Origin: Luscinia megarhynchos
Taxonomy: Eukaryota; Chordata; Aves; Passeriformes; Turdidae
Length of the DNA stretch: 64,000 bases
Assembly: GCA_034336665.1 (NCBI GenBank)
Contig: CM067566.1
Location: 28,984,330-29,048,329 of the forward strand
Reading direction: 5' to 3'
The notes under the pieces were generated by a model. The model saw nothing but the letters and a program-made list of their open reading frames with translations. It had not been told where the DNA came from and searched no databases. Positions 57,601 to 64,000 of this stretch are shown piece after piece (the first letter of the stretch is position 1; each line of letters starts with the position of its first letter). Position numbers and translations under genes: made by a program.

Positions 57601-60600
57601 TTGGTATGTTGCTTAATAGCACTGATGCACCGATTTCAAGAGTGGCTTGGTACTTACCACTAATTAAACACATTTTTCATCTAACAATTTCATTTTCTTT
57701 TTTTTTTTGTTCATAAGGGAATAATCAGGTCACCTTCCTGTTTCTGTTTTATGCAATATAAATATGTTCATCGTGAGGAACTCTGAAACACTTTACAAAA
57801 GCTAGTTCTGAAGTTCTTTGGAAAATAGTTATTTTTTCCTAATTTTAAGAAACAAAGAAACTAATTCAGTTGGAGTTGGATAGTGTCATATGATAAGGCA
57901 AGTGATCAGATTTGGAAATGAAACTTGCTTCTGCACTTTAATCAGTGAATCTTGCCTCTAGTAAGCTAACAGTCTTGGGATGGGAGCTATATCTGTTGAG
58001 AATGGATGGGACAAAATGCAGTGCTCTGTAGGAGAAAAATACAGCCTCTAAATACATGCACGTATTTTCTCTTGTTATTGCAAGAATACCCATTCTTTTT
58101 CTCAGCTTTCTCAATGCATTAGGTTTTCACGGAGACAGTCAAGGAGGAAGGAAGAGGAGAAGTAGGAATTGTACAGTTTTGAGAGTTAAATAGGATGAAG
58201 TGCTGATTAAGTAATGTACCAAAAATCCTACTTATTTCTTGCCAGGAAGCAGTCTGAAGATAAACCTCTTAGCCAAGACTCTACCTCTGTGTTACCTAGA
58301 TAGGATCATAGAACATGGCAGGTTCAAGTCTCAGACTTACAGTCCAAGCATGTGCTTTTCTGTATCACTGATCTTCAGTCCTAAACTTGATAGTCTTCCA
58401 GCAAAATATGATATTTCTTCTGAATGAAGAAGAGTGAGTAAGGAAAATCACATAAGTGCAAAAAATCAGTTCCACAGGCTAGTGGGTCTTCAGTCTCAGC
58501 CCTGCTATTTGTTACAGTTGTGTGGTTGTCCTAAGCTGTTGCTTTTCAGGGTGAATAAACTGTTCACTGGTATTTTATAGGACTTATTTTAAAGCTGATC
58601 CAAATTCTGAGATTAGATGTCCCAAGAAAATAGATCTGTGGTCCGAATCAAAGATACTTAAGTGTATGAAAAAAATCAACACTTTGTAAGTGGAGTGGTT
58701 AAGCAATAATTTTAGAGGATCTTATTCCAAAAAATGTGCTGCTTGTATATTGACATAGCACTCCTGCTAATGTGCTAACTAAAGCCTTAGATTATGTAAG
58801 CATCAAAGTGTGAGGATGAGTCTAAGTAGTGTGCTTTCTACAGCTCTGGAGAAGAGTTAGATGTAAGTCATCACTGTTACCTTCTTGGCAAAATCCCACC
58901 TATTTTTGTGCTGAGTTGTTGTTTCTAATGTTGTTTCTGAGGATCTAGTTAATACTCAAGACTACACACAATTCTGTACAGAGCTGGTTTTTTGTTGTTT
59001 TTTGTGGACAGAGAAAGGCATGGATAACCAGACGTGGCGTTCTTATTGTATTGGGCTAGTATCTTCTTTGTTTTATAACACAGTTTTTTTTATAGCATGG
59101 GAGGACAGACTTCTGTTCTCATCTGCCAGGTATTATGGTGCTCTGCTGTCACTGAATACTTCAGCCAGGTCACCTTCAGGGGATTTGCTAGTACAAGTTC
59201 TGAACACTTCAGCTTTTCTTCTTATGTTACTTTTGTGGGCAAATTTTCAAATTGGGAACTTTTCCATGGAGTCTTTCTGATTGTAATAGAGTAGAATCTA
59301 CAAGAAAATGTCACTGTTCAATACAAGTTCAGTGTTAGTTGTTCAGGGATTTGAAAGTTAAATTCTCTTTGCTCCCTTTCTATTCTCTGATAACGTTACT
59401 ATTTGTATTTTTCTCTTATTTTTAGCCCCTTCTGCAGTCACAAACCCATTTTCTAGAAAAGAAGCCTCTGTATTCAATGATGATGTATACTGGATTAGCT
59501 GCAAGCATGCTGTCACATCCAAGAATATCCAGCCTGTTTCTGGTGTTTAAGGGCCAGCCTGCTGCTGGTTGGGATGGGTTTTGAGGGGTTCTTTTTCTTG
59601 TTTCCTTTCTTTTCTTTTAGTCCTACATTGATTTTGCCTTCTCTGATTTACAGAAGACAAGGTAGAACACTGATAACACTATCAGAGCTATGGTTTTTTG
59701 CTTCTAGCATGCTGGTAGCTTACTGTTAAACACATTCTTTACCTCAAATTTTGCCAAAATATGGAGTGTAGGTGTAAATCTGGTTTCCCATAAAGTGTAA
59801 GAGAATGGCAGCTGCTTTTAGATGCATATTCTAAATATTTTTTAAATATATCAAGTGAACTTTTAAGCAATCTAGAATAACCAGCTATGTACCATGATTA
59901 GTTTCTTGGAAGCCTTGCACAATGTCATGCTCAGGTGTTCTCCCAGTGGGAAAGTCAACTCAATGAACAAGAAACACAAGAGTAAGGAGATGGCTTGGCT
60001 CTGGTATTTCAGTAGTTGAGGGGGGGAGTGTATATCCTCTGTTGTAATTGCTAATTGAGTCTGTAGTTTCCCTAATTTTAGTACCTCACCTTACTGCAAA
60101 ATCACAGAATGGGCCAGGTTGGAAAGATCCACACTGGGTCATTTGGTCAAACCTCCCTGCTCAAGCAGGGTCATCCTAGAGCACATGGGACAGAATTGTG
60201 TCCAGATGATTCTTGAATATCTCCTGTGTGGGAGTCTCCACAGCCTTTCTGGGCAACTGTTCCAGTGCTCAGTCACCCACACAGTAAAGAGCTTCCTCAT
60301 AGTCAGCTAGAACTTCCTGGTCATCAGTTTCTGTCATTTGCCTCTTGTGGTATTGTTCAGAACCACCAAGAAATGCCTGGCTCCATCCTCTTGACACCCT
60401 GCCTTCAGATACTTACGACATTGATGGGGTCTCCTCTCAATCTTTGCCAGTCTAAACAGGCCCAGCTCCCTCAGCCTATTCTCATAAGTGAGGTGTTCCT
60501 CTCATCTTTGTTGCTCTCTGCTGGACCCACTCCAGAAGCTCCATGTCTTCCCTCTTCTGAGGAACCCAGAACTACTCTTCCCAAGGTGCATTTGCCTTTG

Positions 60601-63600
60601 TTGAATTTCAGAAGGTTCCTCTCTGCCCATCCCTCCACTCCATCAAGATCCTTCTGAAGGGCTGCATAGCACTCTGGGGTATTGGCTGCTCCTCCCAGCT
60701 TTGTGTCATCAGTGAACCTGCTGAGGAGGCACTACGCCAGCCACCACTGCAAACAAGAGTCTACGATAAAGTCAGTTCTAAGCAGTATGTACTATAATTC
60801 TGTTGTTTGCTCTTTACATACTCTGGCAGCTTTGCCCCGTAGGACCTGGACCAAATGTAGAAGTTAGAAATCTCTGTTGAAGTTCTAACTACTCCTTTCA
60901 AATACTAAATTTTTATAAAATAGAGATTTAAGAGACCTTCAGGTAAAACTCAGTTAAAACTGGCAACAAAGTCAAGTATCACAGCCTTAATTATTCTGAA
61001 CGTTAAATACTGTAATGTGTTAAACTTACAAATAAAGACTTTAGAATTTTAATATATCATGTATTCATCTGACTTACAGATACAGTTGGGCATTGTAGGA
61101 CTTTTTGAGTGGATACAGAATTGTGTTGGAAGTGGATGCAGTACAATACTCAAGAACAAACTTTTTATCTTCATCTGCAGTGGTTTGAGCTTTTCCTGTT
61201 CAGCTATTTCGACAGCAGTAGTTCTTGGAGCTACCTTCATTAAAATGAGCTTTAAAAACCTGTATTGCATATCTGGCTTTTGAGAATGCCTTGTTTTGGT
61301 CAGATACCTGTTGACATCACATTTCTATGCAGTAATAAGCTGTAAAGAGAGCCTGTATTTCAATAATAAGGGAATACCTCAACATAAAGAAGTGTCTTCT
61401 TTAGTCTTCAGAAAGGAAATAAATTCATCAGAATAACCTTAGCAACATACATCCTTGCGTGAATTCAGTTGTGGTTCTGGTGGACCTATAAGGTTTCATT
61501 AGCTTCTTTACAGATTGATTTATATTAAAAGACTTGTACATTTTATTTTAACATTTAATGTGTTTTGATTTGCTGGTTTCAGGTGATTTACTGGTAATTT
61601 AAATAAGTAACTTTGAATGCTTATTTTATCTTGTCACCACACTCTGTCACCTCTCTGAATTCCAGGTTTGCAGTACACTTGGTTCTAGATCTTTGGCATA
61701 TTTTTCATGCGTCTTAGTACTGTCATAAGTTGACCTACTTCAAACTCACCCAGCACATGTTCCTCCCTTCCCAAATGAATTGTCAGCAACTTACCTGTCC
61801 TTGGAGGATTTTTCAGTCACTGTCTGCACTGCACTGTCAGGGTGACCAGCCAGCCTACAAGCTGCGCTCAGCCTTCAGCCTGCACCCAGAAGCAGCCCCC
61901 AACCTTGGCTGTGTTTGTGATCTTGAGAGCTCTCGTGTGCAGGTCAGGGCAGTGTCCACATAAAAGCATTAAGTTAGCTGGTCAACAGTGATGGCATTCT
62001 TACCTTCATTGCAAAGGCTATCTCCACTTCGTTGCTGCGTGTAATTGTTGGTTTGTTTCATTAAACATTTCATTTCATGCTGTGAACCCGTTCCCTGGCT
62101 TGCCTCTGTCTTCAAAGAACGTGGCTCCCTGCCTTGCTGATTTTACAAAGAGCTTTCCTTCCCTGCCTTCCTCCTTTTGCTTTCTGTTTCTCCTTTTTTT
62201 TAATGATACTGTGTTATTGTGCCCTCCAACTCATTAACTTTATTTCTCAGCTTTTGAGAACCCATTATCAGCTTACCACATTTGTTTCTGTATAGTTACC
62301 AATAAAAGCAGCTGGCAAATAGTTTTCCTCCTGTGCTTCAGATGGTAATCTTCTGTAAAGAAGGCTTCAGCTGTTTGGTCTCATTGCCTTCAGTGTCCCT
62401 TAGAGGCACATTTTGGTACTAACCAGCAGCCTGAACCTAGTGAGGCCTTTCAGCAGTTTAGTTGCATTCATCTGTGTCCTATTCAAAATTACAGTGGGGT
62501 TATTGCATGGGCCAAATTTGCAATTATTTGCAGCAAGGCTACAAGAAAACAGTTTAAAAAGTTAATAGAGAAGTCTTCTCATCCTTTTTTTTTTTTTTTT
62601 TAATTTTTTTAATACAGGGGTATAACATGCTCCCATGTAATTAACACAATTGATGAGAGTCTCAGTTTTTTTAGTTATCAGTTGCAGATTCCTTCACAAC
62701 TGCAGCTACTGGATTCAAGTAGAGGAGTAGGGAAGATAAAATAATCCCATGATCTGTGATAACGTGACTCGAGTAAATGAAGAACTCTATTACAGAAATC
62801 AGGAAAGGAATCCTTAGTTTCATTCTCTGGTGTGAAATAACATTTCATAACACCTGAGTGTTTATTTAAGGTGTTTCTCATTAGCCTGATAATGCCACAA
62901 ATACATACAGTACAATGAAAGCAGTAGTAATTAATGCAAAATTCCAAGGACTAGAAGGCACATCACAGAGGGCTGCTAAGTGAAGACTTAATAAAGAAAA
63001 TGTTAGAATGTTAATATCTTAGTTGTAAAGCCAGTTACAAGGAGTTGCATAAGCAACACAAAGACCGTGCTTTGAATTTGCATATCTTGCTCTTCTGCAT
63101 TTATTTCTAGACATGTCTAATAGAACACAATATAGTCATACAGAATTTTACATTTTAAAGACGTACAATAACATTGCCCATTTTCAAACTGATCTTTTGG
63201 CAGAATATTTGTGTGTTTTGTTTTCATTGCTGGCTTTGCAGCATGTTTCTTTAGTTTGAGAAAACCCATTCAAAGTTTCCTTTAATGCCATAAAGGTTAT
63301 AGACTATGTTCAAAATATTAAATACTTTTAAAAGTGCAGTTAAAATCAAGGCTTTAATTTATTAAAAATTCATAAGATTAAAAACCAGAAGGCTAGATTC
63401 TCAACAGAATATAGTTTATTGTTGTTTTTATTTGAATTGAGCTATAGCAACTTATCAAACTGAGGGTCTGGCCTTTCCAATATAACATTAAGATAAAGCC
63501 TTACAGTTAAGAATTATTTGTTCAAAGACAGCAGCTCTCTTCAGAGAATAGTAATAATACTGAAGTTTACCTAGTCACTTTTAATAACATGTTCACAGAA

Positions 63601-64000
63601 CAGAATGAAAAGCCATTCCAGAAAAGCAGACTGAATAATAAAATCTAATGATGCTAAGTTGAGGTATATTTATATAATACAGTTCTTTCTGTAGGTCTGT
63701 ACTTGAAGAAGTGTGAAATGCAATCAAAGTAAACTTACATTACTACCACTTTGCTCTAGTAGAGTTCAATTCTGCACTGTCTCCAAGCAGGTAAAAGCAG
63801 CCATATTAATTATATTTTTAACTGTTGGCTTTAAATAAAATTTTAAAAAAACCAACTTGAAAGAGTTGCAGGCTAATGTGACCAGCCACCTTTTTAGTAA
63901 GTTTCAAGACATTCCAAATTTTGAACATTTTTTAGTTGTTTACTTCTGAACTGCTGATTATGAAAACTATTATTCCTGTTCTTAAAAATACCAGAATTCT
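57600..64000. other. Non-coding region right of VPS37A
   Basis: 6.4 kb with no exon I can support. It contains an antisense CR1 fragment (60103-60775) and a poly-T run (about 62585-62604). By synteny the 3' end of MTMR7 (minus strand) is expected near here, and several minus-strand AATAAA strings exist to the right of 62.8 kb, but none can be tied to a gene. Confidence 0.5.
60103..60775 (-). repeat. CR1 LINE 3' fragment, antisense, long
   Basis: Reverse-complement CR1 3' region of about 670 bp: ATCACAGAATGGGCCAGGTT at its left end, then TGCTCAAGCAGGGTCATCCT, 'ggcaactgttccagtgctc', 'ggtctcctctcaatctttgcc' and 'ctcagcctattctcataag'. A 143-codon forward frame across it is antisense to the repeat and is not a gene. 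The right end is approximate. Confidence 0.88.

Noticed and set aside
60226..60657. 143-codon forward frame
   Set aside because: It lies entirely in an antisense CR1 fragment; the peptide has no family resemblance.
61790..61880. Possible minus-strand exon ending at a GTAAGT-like donor, considered as an MTMR7 exon
   Set aside because: The open stretch is short, no convincing acceptor was found and the translation does not resemble myotubularin C-termini.
62678..62947. 89-codon minus-strand frame
   Set aside because: No splice-site support, no recognisable domain, and AT-rich composition like the surrounding non-coding DNA.
1..64000. Search for a CRISPR array, phage or bacterial operon structure
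   Set aside because: No regularly spaced direct repeats or prokaryotic gene packing; the window is spliced vertebrate DNA throughout.

Overview
This window is vertebrate nuclear DNA, almost certainly from a bird and probably a songbird. It has intron-split genes with GT/AG junctions, CR1 LINE fragments with the avian 3' tail (ATTCTATG repeats at about 20.5 kb), bird ERV-L-type LTR sequences, and a tRNA-Ile-derived SINE with a CR1-like tail of the kind described from zebra finch. There is no prokaryotic or CRISPR-like organisation.

Three protein-coding genes could be built exon by exon. (1) ZDHHC2 (+ strand, entering from the left edge) has seven coding exons from 515 to 10238, from the DHHC catalytic exon to the stop codon, plus a likely 3' UTR exon starting at 13130. 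(2) CNOT7 (- strand) has six coding exons from 42617 down to 22772, complete at 285 codons, with a likely non-coding first exon ending at 43298. (3) VPS37A (+ strand) has eleven coding exons from 43655 to 56767, complete at 394 codons, with a non-coding last exon from 56961. ZDHHC2 and CNOT7 point tail to tail. CNOT7 and VPS37A point head to head across one CpG island (about 42.9-44.1 kb). This order matches the human 8p22 block ZDHHC2-CNOT7-VPS37A; MTMR7, next in that block, is expected near or beyond the right edge but no exon of it was found.

Layout: 1-10.3 kb, ZDHHC2 3' half; 10.3-16.7 kb, ZDHHC2 3' UTR intron and probable long 3' UTR; 16.7-21.2 kb, intergenic; 21.2-43.4 kb, CNOT7, whose intron 5 holds a decayed endogenous retrovirus (26.9-31.3 kb) in the same orientation as the gene; 43.4-57.6 kb, VPS37A, with a SINE in intron 2 and an old LTR in intron 6; 57.6-64 kb, non-coding with one long CR1 fragment.

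The three genes act in separate processes: protein S-palmitoylation (ZDHHC2), mRNA deadenylation (CNOT7) and ESCRT-I endosomal sorting (VPS37A). They share the locus by conserved synteny, and only CNOT7 and VPS37A appear to share regulatory DNA. I found no undescribed biological system. The points most worth following are the in-frame 33-nt exon carrying the ZDHHC2 active site, Pumilio-type sites in the CNOT7 3' UTR, and two sense-oriented LTR elements in the introns of CNOT7 and VPS37A.
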